The notes below the pieces were generated by a model. That model had not been told where the DNA came from and ran no database searches. It saw only the letters and a program-made list of their open reading frames with translations. This document shows positions 51,804-61,120 of a DNA stretch of 64,000 nucleotides, in pieces; the first letter of the stretch is position 1, and the number at the start of each line of letters is the position of its first letter. Where the stretch lies: the NCBI RefSeq assembly GCF_002898515.1, contig NZ_PPFX01000001.1, positions 62,001 to 126,000 of the forward strand. The letters are read 5' to 3'. Both the position numbers and the translations under genes were made by a program. This DNA comes from Geothermobacter hydrogeniphilus (lineage in GTDB: Bacteria; Desulfobacterota; Desulfuromonadia; Desulfuromonadales; Geothermobacteraceae).

Positions 51804-53312
51804 TTATTTCTTTTCTCCGGAAGCCTGTCGGCGCAGGTATTCGATCAGCAGGCGAACCCCGACCCCGGTTCCGCCGGGACTGAGGTAGTCACGTTCCTTC
51901 TCCTGCCAGGCCGTACCGGCAATATCGAGGTGAGCCCAGGTATAGTCGCGGGCGAAGGTCTGCAGAAAGGCCGCGGCGGTGATGGTTCCGGCCGGTCGAC
52001 CACCGACATTCTTGACGTCTGCCACTTCGCTCTTGATCTGGCGGTCGTAGTCATCCCACAGCGGCAGTTGCCAGAGGCGTTCGCCGCTGTGCCGGCCGGC
52101 GGCCAGCAGCTGTTTAATCAGGCCGTCATGGTTACCGAGCACGGCACTGGCATGGTGGCCGAGAGCGATGATGCAGGCGCCGGTCAGGGTCGCCAGGTCG
52201 ATGACTACCCGCGGTTTGAAACGGGCGGCGTAACTGAGGGCGTCGGCCAGGATCAGCCGCCCTTCAGCATCGGTGTTGAGGACTTCAATGGTCTTGCCGC
52301 TGAGCGAGGTGAGGATATCGCCGGGGCGATAAGCCGTGCCGGAGGGGAGGTTTTCCACCGCCGGAACAATGCCGACCAGGTTGACCGGCAACCGCAGGGC
52401 GGCGGCGGCCTTGATCGTGCCGAGTACCGCCGCGCCACCGGCCATGTCCATCTTCATTTCATCCATTTTATCGGCCGGTTTCAGGGAAATGCCGCCGGCA
52501 TCGAAAACCACCCCTTTGCCGATCAGGGTGATCGGTTGCTGGGCCGGGTCGCCGCCGTTGTATTCAAGAAGAATCAGGCGCGGGTCACGGGTGCTGCCCT
52601 GGGCGACGCCCAATAGAGCTCCAAACCCTTCTTTTTCAAGCTGTCGGCGTTCCAGTACGGTGCATTTCAGCCCCGCTTCTTCGGCCATTGCCTGCGCCTG
52701 TTCAGCCAGGAAGGCGGGTGATTTGACGTTGCCGGGCTGGTTGACCAAGGTGCGGGCAAAGCAGGCACCGGCGCAGATCGCAGCGGCGTCCTCCACCACG
52801 GCTGCGGCCAGATCGCGTTGGGCCCGCGTGTCGACCAGCAACAGCCCTTTGTCGACAGGGGCCGCTTTTCGTTCATCGTCGCTCAGGTAGCGATCAAAGC
52901 TGTAGCCGGCCAGCAGCAGCCCCTCGGCGGTTGCCTGCACCGCCAGGTCCGCCGTCCGGGCGGTGGAGAAGCTTGCCAGATCCAGGCAGAACTGGCCGAG
53001 TCGGCGTTCGCGCAGTTGCCTTACGGCCCGGCCGGCGCCCTGCCGCAGGGTCTCGCAGCTGATCTCGGCCGTTTTGCCGAGGCCGATCAACAGGACTCTG
53101 GTCGGTCTGATCATCGCGCCGCTGTGCAGCAGCATGGTTTCGCCGCAACGCCCTCTGAACTCGCCGTCGCGGCGGGCGCGCTGCAGGATTCCGTCAAGGG
53201 CGCTGTCGAGTTCTTTCAGGAGGGGGGTGGTCATCCTGCCCTCCTGGACCCCCAGGATCAGGCAGGGGGTTTTCTGTTTCAGGGGGGCGGCTTTTTTGAC
53301 CTGCAGTTTCAT
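51804..53312 (-). CDS. pepA: Leucyl aminopeptidase (M17)
   Basis: A di-metal cytosolic aminopeptidase, 502 residues. The C-terminal catalytic domain shows LIGKGVVFDAGGISLKP, DMAGGAAVLGT, the signature NTDAEGRLILADAL and TGACIIALGHHASAVLGN. Metal ligands K, D and E are all present. PepA-type enzymes also bind DNA in some bacteria. The N-terminal domain (1-165) is the usual macro-like fold. Confidence 0.96.
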   Translation of the reverse strand: MKLQVKKAAPLKQKTPCLILGVQEGRMTTPLLKELDSALDGILQRARRDGEFRGRCGETMLLHSGAMIRPTRVLLIGLGKTAEISCETLRQGAGRAVRQLRERRLGQFCLDLASFSTARTADLAVQATAEGLLLAGYSFDRYLSDDERKAAPVDKGLLLVDTRAQRDLAAAVVEDAAAICAGACFARTLVNQPGNVKSPAFLAEQAQAMAEEAGLKCTVLERRQLEKEGFGALLGVAQGSTRDPRLILLEYNGGDPAQQPITLIGKGVVFDAGGISLKPADKMDEMKMDMAGGAAVLGTIKAAAALRLPVNLVGIVPAVENLPSGTAYRPGDILTSLSGKTIEVLNTDAEGRLILADALSYAARFKPRVVIDLATLTGACIIALGHHASAVLGNHDGLIKQLLAAGRHSGERLWQLPLWDDYDRQIKSEVADVKNVGGRPAGTITAAAFLQTFARDYTWAHLDIAGTAWQEKERDYLSPGGTGVGVRLLIEYLRRQASGEKK

Positions 53313-53402
53313 GAGGACTCCTCGTTTCTTTCAGGAACAACTCGATTCAGGAATTTCGCAGGGACCGGGTGTTTTGACTTTCGGCTCCGGCCCGCTAGAA
53401 TG

Positions 53403-53571
53403 CTAGGAGGCTGTCGGACTATCCATAAACTGGCTGCAAATCCGCGCGTTCGGCCCATATCCCAGCTCCATTTTGCCCCATAGCCACTGCTATGAGGCTG
53501 CAATTGAGCCGAAATCTGTGCTCAAACGCTCGAATTTTCGCTTCAGCCTGTATAGTCCGACAGTCTCCTAG
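53403..53571. repeat. MITE-like inverted-repeat element
   Basis: A 169-bp non-coding element with 20-bp terminal inverted repeats (53403-53422 and 53552-53571), one mismatch. It has an internal hairpin CATAGC-CACT-GCTATG. It sits in the divergent gap between pepA and the lipoprotein gene. No other copy is seen in this window. Confidence 0.7.
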
Positions 53572-53612
53572 GATAGACAATAACTGCAGGTTTTTCCAGC
53601 GGGGAGGGAACG

Positions 53613-54482
53613 ATGAGCAAAAGAGGATGGTGGTTGTTGCCGGTGGCGGCGGTGTTTTTCCTGGCGGGTTGCGCGTCATCCCGGCCCGCCGCGAGTGTCG
53701 ATAAAACAACCGTTGCAGCGCAGGAGGAACAGGCGGTCGATGGTGTCTCAGGCTATGAGCAGCAGGATGGTCGAACCGGTCTGGTCGGTCGGGTGTTTCT
53801 CAAGGATGGCGGTCAGCCGCTGGCCGGTGCCTATGTCAATATCTACCCCGACGCCACCTCCAACCTGCTCGGTCCATCGCAGTTCATTTCCAGCCCGACC
53901 GATGAGGACGGATATTACCGGATTGATGTTCCGGCCGGGACCTACTACATCGTGGCGCGCAAACGGACCACGGGAGAACCGAGCGGACCGCTGGCACCGG
54001 GTGACTACTATTCCGAGCACCGGCGCATCAGGGCCGAGGTCAAGTCGGGCCGCCTGGCGCGAGTCGATCTGGAAGTGGTACCGATGAAGGCGCCGATGTT
54101 CTTCAAGAAAAACCTGGCCGATCGCCGGACCGACACCGGGATTCGCGGTCGCCTGGTCGATGCCTCCGGCAAACCGGTACCCGGCAGTTTCGCCATCGCC
54201 TATGTCGACGACAATCTGAAGCGCCTGCCGGACTATGCGTCGACCCTCTCCGACAGCCAGGGGCGGTTCACCATCTACCTGCCCAAGGGCGGGATCTACT
54301 ACCTGGCGGCGCGGGTGCATGCCTGGGACATGCCGCATCCCGGCGAACTTTACGGCAAACTCGGGGGTGATCAGCCGCGACCGCTGGCGGTGAAAAAAGG
54401 GTCCTTTGTCGAGGATGTGACGCTGGTGCTGACGCCGTTTACGGGGACGTACAAGCCCGGCAAAAGCCGCCGTCCTTATTAG
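53613..54482 (+). CDS. Lipoprotein with two carboxypeptidase-regulatory-like domains
   Basis: A 289-residue predicted lipoprotein: signal residues 4-17, lipobox FLAGC. Two beta-sandwich repeats of the carboxypeptidase-regulatory/Cna-B type follow. The first starts LVGRVFLKDGGQPLAGAYV (about 52-150) and the second starts GIRGRLVDASGKPVPGSF (about 170-285). Each ends in a DGYYRIDVPAGTYY- or QGRFTIYLPKGGIYY-like segment. It is probably a surface or periplasmic structural protein. GGGAGGG precedes the ATG. Confidence 0.85.
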   Translation: MSKRGWWLLPVAAVFFLAGCASSRPAASVDKTTVAAQEEQAVDGVSGYEQQDGRTGLVGRVFLKDGGQPLAGAYVNIYPDATSNLLGPSQFISSPTDEDGYYRIDVPAGTYYIVARKRTTGEPSGPLAPGDYYSEHRRIRAEVKSGRLARVDLEVVPMKAPMFFKKNLADRRTDTGIRGRLVDASGKPVPGSFAIAYVDDNLKRLPDYASTLSDSQGRFTIYLPKGGIYYLAARVHAWDMPHPGELYGKLGGDQPRPLAVKKGSFVEDVTLVLTPFTGTYKPGKSRRPY

Positions 54483-54484
54483 CG

Positions 54485-54607
54485 AGGCGGCCGATACGCA
54501 CGCATCTGCTGCGTTGCTCGCGTCTTCAGTCGCTACGGAGTAGCTGCCGCTACACCTCACTCCCTCAGCCGTGAGACGCCTTGCATCTACGCACGTCTCG
54601 ACCGCCT
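54485..54607 (-). repeat. Palindromic intergenic repeat, diverged copy B
   Basis: In reverse orientation to copies A and C. Ends AGGCGGCCGATACG and (reverse complement) AGGCGGTCGAGACG. It has the family blocks GATGCAAGGCGT and AACGCAGCAGATG and an apical GTAGCGGCAGCTAC stem. Confidence 0.65.
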
Positions 54608-54665
54608 TGAAGCAGTGGTGCTGTGATTTCAACCGCCTTGTGGCGGTAGTGCTGGGGGTAAGACA

Positions 54666-54702
54666 AAAGCCACAACCCAATTTTGTATCGGGTGTGGCCT
54701 TT
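54666..54702. terminator. Bidirectional terminator-like hairpin
   Basis: AAAGCCACAACCC and GGGTGTGGCCTTT pair around an A/T-rich loop. It lies between two palindromic repeats and can serve either strand. Confidence 0.6.
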
Positions 54703-54723
54703 GTGTAGTTTATCGTTTGCCCC

Positions 54724-54844
54724 AGGCTGAGCAAAAATGCTCAGATGCAAGGCGTCCGTAACCCTGCGGAATAAGGCGTACCGGAAGGTACGTCGTTGAC
54801 GCAGGGGGAAGGACAACGCCGCAGATGGGCGTTTTTGCTCAGCC
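54724..54844 (+). repeat. Palindromic intergenic repeat, copy C
   Basis: Strong match to copy A (4260-4382), with ends GGCTGAGCAAAAA inverted perfectly. The inner stem CCCTGCG/CGCAGGG differs from copy A's CCCGCG/CGCGGG on both sides, so pairing is kept. It ends 2 bp before the TPR gene's stop codon. Confidence 0.8.
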
Positions 54845-54846
54845 GG

Positions 54847-55290
54847 TCAGCGCATGCCGACCCTGCTCAGCAACACGCCGAGCTTGCGGTTGAGAAAATG
54901 TTCCCGCGGCAGACTGGCGACCGGCGGTGGCTTGCGCTGTCCGAGTCGCTTCAACTGGTCGATGATTTCCTGGTTGCGCTCCATCTTCAGCCCCTGCCGA
55001 AAGGCGCGGATGGCGCGCCCCTTCTGGCCGGCTTCGAGGTAGACTTTTCCCAGGTTGAGATAATGCAGGCTTTTCCCGGGGTCGCTCTGCTGAGCCGCGA
55101 GGCACATGGCGATGGCCTTCTGAAACTGCTTTTTTTCCCGTGCCAGGCAATAGGCCAGATGCGATTTGACCAGCGGGGTGGCGGACAGCCTGGCGGCATC
55201 CTCGAACAGGACCAGAGCCAGCAGGGTGTCGTCTTCTGCGATCGCCTGTTTCCCTCGCTTGACCAGGACGTTGAATCGTTCTCTGCTCAT
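54847..55290 (-). CDS. TPR-repeat protein
   Basis: A 147-residue all-helical protein with about two to three tetratricopeptide repeats: DTLLALVLFEDAARL, KKQFQKAIAMCLAAQQSDPG and YLNLGKVYLEAGQKGRAIRAF, plus a basic C-terminus. It is presumably a protein-interaction scaffold. No partner is visible nearby. ATG 55290 follows GGAGAG. Confidence 0.8.
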   Translation of the reverse strand: MSRERFNVLVKRGKQAIAEDDTLLALVLFEDAARLSATPLVKSHLAYCLAREKKQFQKAIAMCLAAQQSDPGKSLHYLNLGKVYLEAGQKGRAIRAFRQGLKMERNQEIIDQLKRLGQRKPPPVASLPREHFLNRKLGVLLSRVGMR

Positions 55291-55517
55291 CGGCCCTCTC
55301 CTTGGTGACGGTCAGAATCCGTTGTCTGAATCAGGTCTGGCGAAGGTTTTGTCCAGCAATCCCTGTTCCAGTCAGCAGTTTATCGCCCCACAGGCGGGGT
55401 GCAAGCCGGTCGGCACTCTGCCGGAAGCGAATGTCCGGTTCTTTCACACCTATAATTACCGGCTTATCACCGGGAGATGAGGGGGCCGGGGCTCACCTGA
55501 ACGCACTGAGTCAGATT

Positions 55518-56135
55518 TCAGCCCATCCGCAACTCGATGAAACTGTACAGGTCGGGGCAGTTGAGAAAGGCATTGTTTTCCAGTTCCCAGGCAAGGGTCG
55601 AGGTCGGGGTCGGTCCGTAGTCGTGTCCGGGGTAAACCAGGGTTTCGGGAGGCAGCTGTTTTATCCTCTGCAGACTGTGATAGAGACGTTTCACATCACC
55701 GCCCGGCAGGTCGGCACGACCGCAACGGCTGACGAACAGGGTATCGCCGGTGATGATCGCGTCGCCGACTCTGAAAATGACCGAGCCGGGGGTGTGACCC
55801 GGGGTGTGCAGGGATTCAATCCGGCCGTTGCCGAGGATGATCAGGCTGCCGTTGCCGAGCGGCTGCTGGGCGTGGGGGATGTCGCTGGGATGGGCGGTGA
55901 GAACCGCGCCGGTGGCGGAATGGATGGCGTTGTTGCCGGCGATATGATCGCGATGGCCATGCGTGTTGGCCAGGATGCGGATGTCCAGTCCGCGTTCGGC
56001 AGCGGCTTCGAGCAGCAGTTCCGGTGCGAAACCGGGGTCGACAACCATAGCCTCACGGGTTTCCGGACACCAGACGAGGTAGGTGAAATTATCCGACCGG
56101 CCGACCGGCAGCTGCAGGATTTCAAAGTTCATCAT
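55518..56135 (-). CDS. Metallo-beta-lactamase-fold hydrolase (glyoxalase II-like)
   Basis: A 205-residue MBL-fold enzyme. Metal motif THGHRDH at 58-64 (H59, H61, D63, H64), second histidine in HTPGHTPGSV, Asp in ITGDTLF and the final His in YPGHDYGP. The length and the GHDYGP ending place it near glyoxalase II / persulfide dioxygenase / YcbL-like enzymes, and which thioester or persulfide it uses is undecided. It is followed closely by a 73-residue hypothetical gene upstream on the same strand. Confidence 0.88.
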   Translation of the reverse strand: MMNFEILQLPVGRSDNFTYLVWCPETREAMVVDPGFAPELLLEAAAERGLDIRILANTHGHRDHIAGNNAIHSATGAVLTAHPSDIPHAQQPLGNGSLIILGNGRIESLHTPGHTPGSVIFRVGDAIITGDTLFVSRCGRADLPGGDVKRLYHSLQRIKQLPPETLVYPGHDYGPTPTSTLAWELENNAFLNCPDLYSFIELRMG

Positions 56136-56137
56136 GA

Positions 56138-56359
56138 TCAGAGCCAGTCCGGGGTTTCCGGCTCGGTCCGGCCGATTTTACGGATCTCCCCCCCGGTGAT
56201 TTTGAACTGCAGGCCGGTTGCCTTAACGGTCCATTCATCTCCCTCGGCCGGTGGTTGCGGGAATTCGCGGCTGCCGAGGTAGACGTCTTCATTGTCGATC
56301 ATGCCATACCATTCGAGCTGGCCGGTCTGCCAGATTTTGGTTTTAAGTCCGTAAGCCAT
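56138..56359 (-). CDS. Small conserved-looking hypothetical protein
   Basis: A 73-residue, beta-rich, acidic protein with no signal peptide or membrane segment, and no motif I know. The stop lies 2 bp before the MBL-fold gene's ATG, so the two are translated together. The ribosome site GGAGAATC precedes its ATG. It may be a small accessory to the hydrolase. Function unknown. Confidence 0.6.
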   Translation of the reverse strand: MAYGLKTKIWQTGQLEWYGMIDNEDVYLGSREFPQPPAEGDEWTVKATGLQFKITGGEIRKIGRTEPETPDWL

Positions 56360-56455
56360 AGAACGTGATTCTCCTGGTTTCGTGGATTAAGGGCTGATGT
56401 GCGCACCCGTTTAATCATAGCCGCAGATGTCGTCGGGACGCAATCGCTTCCGACG

Positions 56456-56636
56456 GTCCCAGATCCACCGGCTGTTTTGCGGACCGAGGGTGGCGGGATG
56501 GGTGGAGATGCGAGGCGCCGTGCCGATTCGGGCGGAAACGTAGTCGAGCTACGTTGAGCACCGAATCGGTAAAGGCAACGAAGTAGATTCATCCGTAACG
56601 ACAGCCGAATCCCGAAATTGCCGGTGGATCTGGGAC
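56456..56636 (+). repeat. Palindromic intergenic repeat, diverged copy D
   Basis: Perfect 16-bp ends GTCCCAGATCCACCGG and CCGGTGGATCTGGGAC. The inner stems are CCGATTCGG/CCGAATCGG and ACGTAG-TCGAG-CTACGT, with the family-like blocks GATGCGAGGCG and AACGAAGTAGATTC. It fills most of the gap before dapF. Confidence 0.65.
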
Positions 56637-56711
56637 GCTGGTTGTGAAGCCATCGGCTTTACGGCTATAATGCTCTCTGTCTGCGAAGGTGAAGCGGCGA
56701 CGGGAGGTTGG

Positions 56712-57548
56712 ATGAAGTTTACCAAGATGCATGGAGCCGGCAACGATTATGTCTACGTCAACGGTTTCGAGGAACAGTTGGCGGACCCGGAAGGGCTGGC
56801 GCGGCGGGTCAGTGACCGTCACTTCGGCATCGGTTCCGACGGTCTGATCCTGATTCTGCCGTCGGAACGGGCCGATCTGCGGATGCGGATTTTCAATGCC
56901 GACGGCAGTGAAGCGCAGATGTGCGGTAACGGTGTCCGTTGCGTGGCCAAGTACGCCTGGGACCATGGCCTGGTCCGTCGTCGGGAGCTGACCGTGGAGA
57001 CCGGAGCCGGCATTTTGACCCTGCAGCTCTTTCCCGGTGCCGATGAGAGAATCGAGCGGGTGCGGGTCAATATGGGGTCACCGCGCCTGACCCGGGCTGA
57101 ACTGCCGATGACCGGAGCGGCCGACCGCCGGGCGGTGGACGTGGAACTGGCGGTGAATGGTGAGGTTTTTCGGGCGACCTGCGTGTCGATGGGCAACCCT
57201 CACTGTGTCATCTATGTTGATGATGTCGAGCGCTTTCCGGTGGCGGACGTCGGTCCGTTGATCGAGCATCATCCCTGGTTTCCCGAGCGGATCAATGTTC
57301 ATTTCGTGCAGGTGCTTTCCGCCACCGAAGTCCGGCAGCGGACCTGGGAGCGGGGTGCCGGGGAGACCCTTGCCTGCGGGACCGGGGCCTCGGCGGTCTG
57401 CGTGGCCGGGGTGCTGACCGGTCGCGGCGACCGTTCGCTGCTGGTCCATCTGCCCGGTGGTGAGCTGCGGCTGGAATGGGCCGCGGACGGCGATGTCTAC
57501 ATGACCGGACCGGCGACCGAGGTCTTCAGCGGGGAGTGGCGGGGATGA
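56712..57548 (+). CDS. dapF: Diaminopimelate epimerase
   Basis: DapF converts LL- to meso-diaminopimelate for lysine and peptidoglycan. The 278-residue protein has both catalytic cysteines: [12 protein letters not shown] (about 75) and [12 protein letters not shown] (about 219), plus the N-terminal [18 protein letters not shown] 56712 follows GGGAGG. Its stop overlaps the HIT-gene start by 4 bp. Confidence 0.97.
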   Translation: MKFTKMHGAGNDYVYVNGFEEQLADPEGLARRVSDRHFGIGSDGLILILPSERADLRMRIFNADGSEAQMCGNGVRCVAKYAWDHGLVRRRELTVETGAGILTLQLFPGADERIERVRVNMGSPRLTRAELPMTGAADRRAVDVELAVNGEVFRATCVSMGNPHCVIYVDDVERFPVADVGPLIEHHPWFPERINVHFVQVLSATEVRQRTWERGAGETLACGTGASAVCVAGVLTGRGDRSLLVHLPGGELRLEWAADGDVYMTGPATEVFSGEWRG

Positions 57549-57961
57549 ACGACTGTCCGATGTGTCGGCGCTGGCGGCAGGAGCCTGACCTGCGTATCGC
57601 CGAATTCGAGTATTGCTATGTGACCCTCAATCGTGACCAGTTTTTCCGGGGCTACACCCTGGTGTTCAGCAAAGATCATGTCACGGAGCTGTTTCATCTC
57701 GATGCCGCGGCCCGGGGGGCGGTGCTGGAGGAGGTCAATCGCGTGGCAGAGGCCTTGGCCCGAATCTTCAACCCGGCCAAGATGAACTACGAACTGCTCG
57801 GCAATATGGTACCGCACATGCACTGGCACCTGGTGCCGCGCTTTGTCGATGACCCGCTCTGGCCGCGTCCGATCTGGAGCGAACCCCATGACGAGCAACC
57901 GCTTGCAGCGGAGGCCTGCCGCGAGCGGATCAGGCAGATCCGCGAAGCGTTGGAGATCTGA
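57545..57961 (+). CDS. HIT-family hydrolase
   Basis: A 138-residue histidine-triad protein. The triad is in [13 protein letters not shown]. An N-terminal CPMCRRW motif resembles the zinc site of Hint-like forms. It acts on a nucleotide or nucleotide conjugate, exact substrate unknown. Translation is coupled to dapF (ATGA), and the HAD gene follows 3 bp later. Confidence 0.92.
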   Translation: MNDCPMCRRWRQEPDLRIAEFEYCYVTLNRDQFFRGYTLVFSKDHVTELFHLDAAARGAVLEEVNRVAEALARIFNPAKMNYELLGNMVPHMHWHLVPRFVDDPLWPRPIWSEPHDEQPLAAEACRERIRQIREALEI

Positions 57962-57964
57962 TAA

Positions 57965-58606
57965 GTGGATGCCATTCTGTTCGACCTCGACAATACCCTC
58001 TATTCACCGGATCGTGACCTTTTTTCCCTGATTGACGTGCGCATCAACCGTTACATGGAAGAGGTGGTCTGTATTGCCCCGGGCGAGGTCGACGGCCTGC
58101 GGCGGCGCTATTGGCAGGACTACGGCGCCACCCTGCAGGGGCTGGTGCGTCATTGGCAGGTCGATCCGGAGGATTATCTCGATTATGTGCATGACGTCGA
58201 TGTCGCCGGTCGGCTTTCGCCCGACCCCGAGCTGCGTTATGCCATCGAACAGCTGCCGATGGACTGCTATGTTTTTACCAACGGTTCCTGCGGCCATGCC
58301 GAACGGGTGGTCGATGTTCTTGGCCTGCAGGGGGTTTTTGCCGGCATCTTCGATATCCGCATCGCCAACTACCAACCGAAGCCGAACCCTGATCCCTACC
58401 GGGGTGTGCTGCAACGACTGGGAACGGATGCCGGTCGCTGTGTGATGATCGAGGATTCTCTTGACAACCTGCAGACCGCCAAGCAACTTGGCATGACCAC
58501 CGTGCTGGTCGGGCGCGGACCGGCCGCAGGCCATGTCGATCATCATGTCGCCGATGCCCGGGGTGCCGCTGAAGCGGTCGGCACCCTGATTTCTTCCTCC
58601 TGCTGA
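57965..58606 (+). CDS. HAD-family hydrolase (pyrimidine 5'-nucleotidase type)
   Basis: A 213-residue HAD phosphatase with a GTG start. Motif I is ILFDLDNTLY, motif II VFTNGSCGHA, the lysine is in NYQPKPNPD and the acidic motif is MIEDSLDNLQTAK. This set is typical of the SDT1-like pyrimidine 5'-nucleotidase branch, though the substrate is not proven. It is in a tight plus-strand run with dapF and the HIT gene. Confidence 0.88.
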   Translation: MDAILFDLDNTLYSPDRDLFSLIDVRINRYMEEVVCIAPGEVDGLRRRYWQDYGATLQGLVRHWQVDPEDYLDYVHDVDVAGRLSPDPELRYAIEQLPMDCYVFTNGSCGHAERVVDVLGLQGVFAGIFDIRIANYQPKPNPDPYRGVLQRLGTDAGRCVMIEDSLDNLQTAKQLGMTTVLVGRGPAAGHVDHHVADARGAAEAVGTLISSSC

Positions 58607-58624
58607 CGGGGAAGGTGGGCAATC

Positions 58625-59479
58625 GTGACCCGGCATCCCCTCGGTGTTCATGCCTCGATCGCCGGCGGTATCGAAAAAGCGATCCTGCGTGGCGAGCGGA
58701 TCGGTTGTACCGCGCTGCAGATTTTCACCGGCAACGCCAGCCGTTGGGTCGTGAAACCCCTTTCGCCGACCGGTGTCGAGGCGTTTCATGCTGCCCGGTT
58801 GAACAGTCCCATCGGCAAGGTGTTCGCCCATGACAGTTACCTGATCAATCTTGCCGCACCCGACGACGGGAAGTGGGAAAAATCGAAAGCCGCCTTCATC
58901 GATGAACTGCGGCGTTGCCGGCAGCTCGGACTCGACGGGCTGGTGATGCATCCCGGCGCCCATCTTGAGTGTGGAGAAGAGGTCGGGCTGCAACGTGTCG
59001 CCGTCGCCTTCCACGAGATTTTTACCGCCGTGCCGGATGCGCCGCAGGTGCTGCTTGAGACCACTGCCGGCATGGGCAGTCATCTCGGCTGGCGCTTCGA
59101 ACAGCTGGCGCGTATTATCGAACGGGTCCCCGAACATGACTTCGGCATCTGCTTCGATACCTGTCATGTCTTTGCCGCCGGCTACGATATCTCCCGTGAA
59201 GCCGGTTACGAGGCGGTCATGGCCGAGTTCGACCGTCTTGTCGGTTGCGGGTGCATCCGCCTGTTCCACATCAATGACAGCAAAAAGGACTGTGGTTCGC
59301 GGGTCGATCGTCATCAGCATGTCGGGCGAGGCTGTATCGGTGAGACCGGCTTCGCCTGCCTGATGCGGGATGCGCGCTTTACAGATGTGCCCAAGATCCT
59401 GGAAACACCGCCGGGGGAGGACCATGTTGACGACCTGCGCAACCTGGAGCTGTTGCGACGACTCGCGGGAGAGGGCTGA
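58625..59479 (+). CDS. nfo: Endonuclease IV (AP endonuclease)
   Basis: A trinuclear-zinc AP endonuclease for base-excision repair, 284 residues. Metal-binding segments are [63 protein letters not shown] and [10 protein letters not shown]. The start is GTG, 19 bp after the HAD gene. The order HIT-HAD-nfo-dtd suggests one transcript. Confidence 0.96.
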   Translation: MTRHPLGVHASIAGGIEKAILRGERIGCTALQIFTGNASRWVVKPLSPTGVEAFHAARLNSPIGKVFAHDSYLINLAAPDDGKWEKSKAAFIDELRRCRQLGLDGLVMHPGAHLECGEEVGLQRVAVAFHEIFTAVPDAPQVLLETTAGMGSHLGWRFEQLARIIERVPEHDFGICFDTCHVFAAGYDISREAGYEAVMAEFDRLVGCGCIRLFHINDSKKDCGSRVDRHQHVGRGCIGETGFACLMRDARFTDVPKILETPPGEDHVDDLRNLELLRRLAGEG

Positions 59480-59564
59480 GGTCTGCAAACACGTCCCCTC
59501 GCCCCCTTTTGGAAAAGGGGGATGGAGAACGATCTCGGTGACGTTACGAACAGAGGTTTGGATT

Positions 59565-60014
59565 ATGCGTGCAGTGTTGCAGCGGGTCAGTGAAGCTCGC
59601 GTCAGGGTGGACAACGAAATCGTCGGGGAGATCGGGCCGGGGCTGCTGGTGCTGCTCGGAGTCGGTCGGGGTGATGATGAGCGGGATGTCGTTTATCTGG
59701 CGGAAAAGACGGCCGGTCTGCGTATTTTTGAAGACGACGGGGGCAAGATGAACCTTTCGGTCAGTGATATCGGTGGTGCCGTGCTGGCGGTTTCGCAATT
59801 CACCCTGTTCGGGGACTGCCGCAAGGGACGGCGGCCGGGATTTGCGGCGGCGGCTCCTCCTGACGAGGCGAAACGTCTTTACCAGCTGTTCGTCGACCGG
59901 TTGCGGCAGCGGGGGCTGCCGGTCGCCACAGGTGTTTTCCAGGCCGATATGAAAGTCGAGCTGGCCAACGACGGGCCGGTGACCATGCTGCTCGACAGCA
60001 ACAGGGAGTTCTGA
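59565..60014 (+). CDS. dtd: D-aminoacyl-tRNA deacylase
   Basis: Dtd removes D-amino acids (and glycine) wrongly loaded on tRNA. The 149-residue protein has [14 protein letters not shown], the catalytic-site [17 protein letters not shown] and the late [11 protein letters not shown], completing the GP/SQ motif pair. ATG 59565 gives the standard N-terminus. Its stop overlaps the next gene's start by one base. Confidence 0.96.
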   Translation: MRAVLQRVSEARVRVDNEIVGEIGPGLLVLLGVGRGDDERDVVYLAEKTAGLRIFEDDGGKMNLSVSDIGGAVLAVSQFTLFGDCRKGRRPGFAAAAPPDEAKRLYQLFVDRLRQRGLPVATGVFQADMKVELANDGPVTMLLDSNREF

Positions 60015-60517
60015 TGGACGGAGATGTTCAGGAAGGGCGTGGCCGCAGCGCCAGGAAACGAGCCGCGCAGCAGGTGGAAAAGCTGGCGCAGCGACTGGTT
60101 GACCTGCCGGAGAAGCAGCTGCCGGATTTGCCTTTGCCGGTTGAGCTGGCAAAGGAGCTGGAGCAGGTGCGCAGCACCCGTGGACATTCTTCGCGGCGCC
60201 GGGCGGTTAAGCACCTGGCCGGGATGCTGCGTCGTGACGAGGAGCTGATCGGTCGGATCGAAGACCATCTGGCAGGTGTGAGTGAAGCCCACTGGCGGCA
60301 GCAGGCCCGTTTTCACCGGCTGGAAGAACTGCGTGACCGCCTCTGCGATCCGCAGACGGTCGATACTGTGATCCAGGAGTTGTCCGGTTGTCTGCCCGGG
60401 CCAGAAATCAAGGAGCTAAGACGGCTTTCCCGGGTTGCCGGCAATGGTGACCGTGGTGCGGCGCGGAAGGTCTTTCGGCTGTTGCGTGACCTTGAGGGAG
60501 AACTCTGTCGTGATTGA
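60014..60517 (+). CDS. DarP/YjgA-family ribosome biogenesis protein (DUF615)
   Basis: A 167-residue, highly basic, helical protein resembling YjgA/DarP, a factor bound to late 50S particles. Matching pieces are RSARKRAAQQVEKLAQRLVDL and the C-terminal EIKELRRLSRVAG. The ATG overlaps the dtd stop by one base. Such ORFs are mostly known from proteobacteria, and the function here is inferred from the family. Confidence 0.82.
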   Translation: MDGDVQEGRGRSARKRAAQQVEKLAQRLVDLPEKQLPDLPLPVELAKELEQVRSTRGHSSRRRAVKHLAGMLRRDEELIGRIEDHLAGVSEAHWRQQARFHRLEELRDRLCDPQTVDTVIQELSGCLPGPEIKELRRLSRVAGNGDRGAARKVFRLLRDLEGELCRD

Positions 60518-60560
60518 ATCCGGGGTGGGGGATGTTAAGCTGAAACAGGGAGGATAGTAA

Positions 60561-61049
60561 ATGCTGCGCCTGATAATCGTACTTGTCGTGAGCCTGACGG
60601 TTGCCGCCCCGGTTTTTGCCGTGGAGCTTTATCCCTGTCGAGATCAGGAGGGGCGCCTGTTCGTGACCGACGACCCGGGTCACCTGCCGGCAGGATGTGC
60701 CCTGCTCGGGGCACCTTCGGGCAAGGGGAGTTTCAGTGTCGTGACCTCTCCCCATTCGGGCGACAGTCCCGCCGCCCGTGGTGCCATGACGGCTCCGTCT
60801 CGTACCGGCCAGTTGGAACGGGCCCGGACACGGATATGGCAACATCGCGCTGAAACCCTGCTGGCTGATTATCGTCGGATTGTTGGTGAGATGTCCCGCA
60901 CCCGCCGCAGCCGTGACCGGCGCGTGGTACGCCAGCGGCTGGAACTGGTCAAAGAGAAAAAGGTGCTGCTGCTGGCCGAGGTGCAGCGTTCGAACCGTCT
61001 TATCCTGCGGCAGGAACTGGCCGAACTGCTGGCCGTGATCCCCGATTGA
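60561..61049 (+). CDS. DUF4124-like exported protein
   Basis: A 162-residue protein with a signal peptide (1-20, ending VFA). The N-terminal mature segment ELYPCRDQEGRLFVTDDP resembles DUF4124 (a short beta module with paired Cys, here C and the later GCALLG). The rest is a basic alpha-helical, coiled-coil-like tail (about 85-160). Function unknown. It is followed by a terminator. Confidence 0.7.
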   Translation: MLRLIIVLVVSLTVAAPVFAVELYPCRDQEGRLFVTDDPGHLPAGCALLGAPSGKGSFSVVTSPHSGDSPAARGAMTAPSRTGQLERARTRIWQHRAETLLADYRRIVGEMSRTRRSRDRRVVRQRLELVKEKKVLLLAEVQRSNRLILRQELAELLAVIPD

Positions 61050-61060
61050 AACGAGAAAAA

Positions 61061-61086
61061 ACCCGACCAGATGGTCGGGTTTTTTT
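61061..61086 (+). terminator. Rho-independent terminator ending the dapF-to-DUF4124 run
   Basis: ACCCGACC-AGAT-GGTCGGGT stem followed by seven T. It lies between the convergent trxA and the DUF4124-like gene. Confidence 0.9.
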
Positions 61087-61120
61087 GCCAACCTGATTCA
61101 GGGTTAATGCAGAGGAAAAC

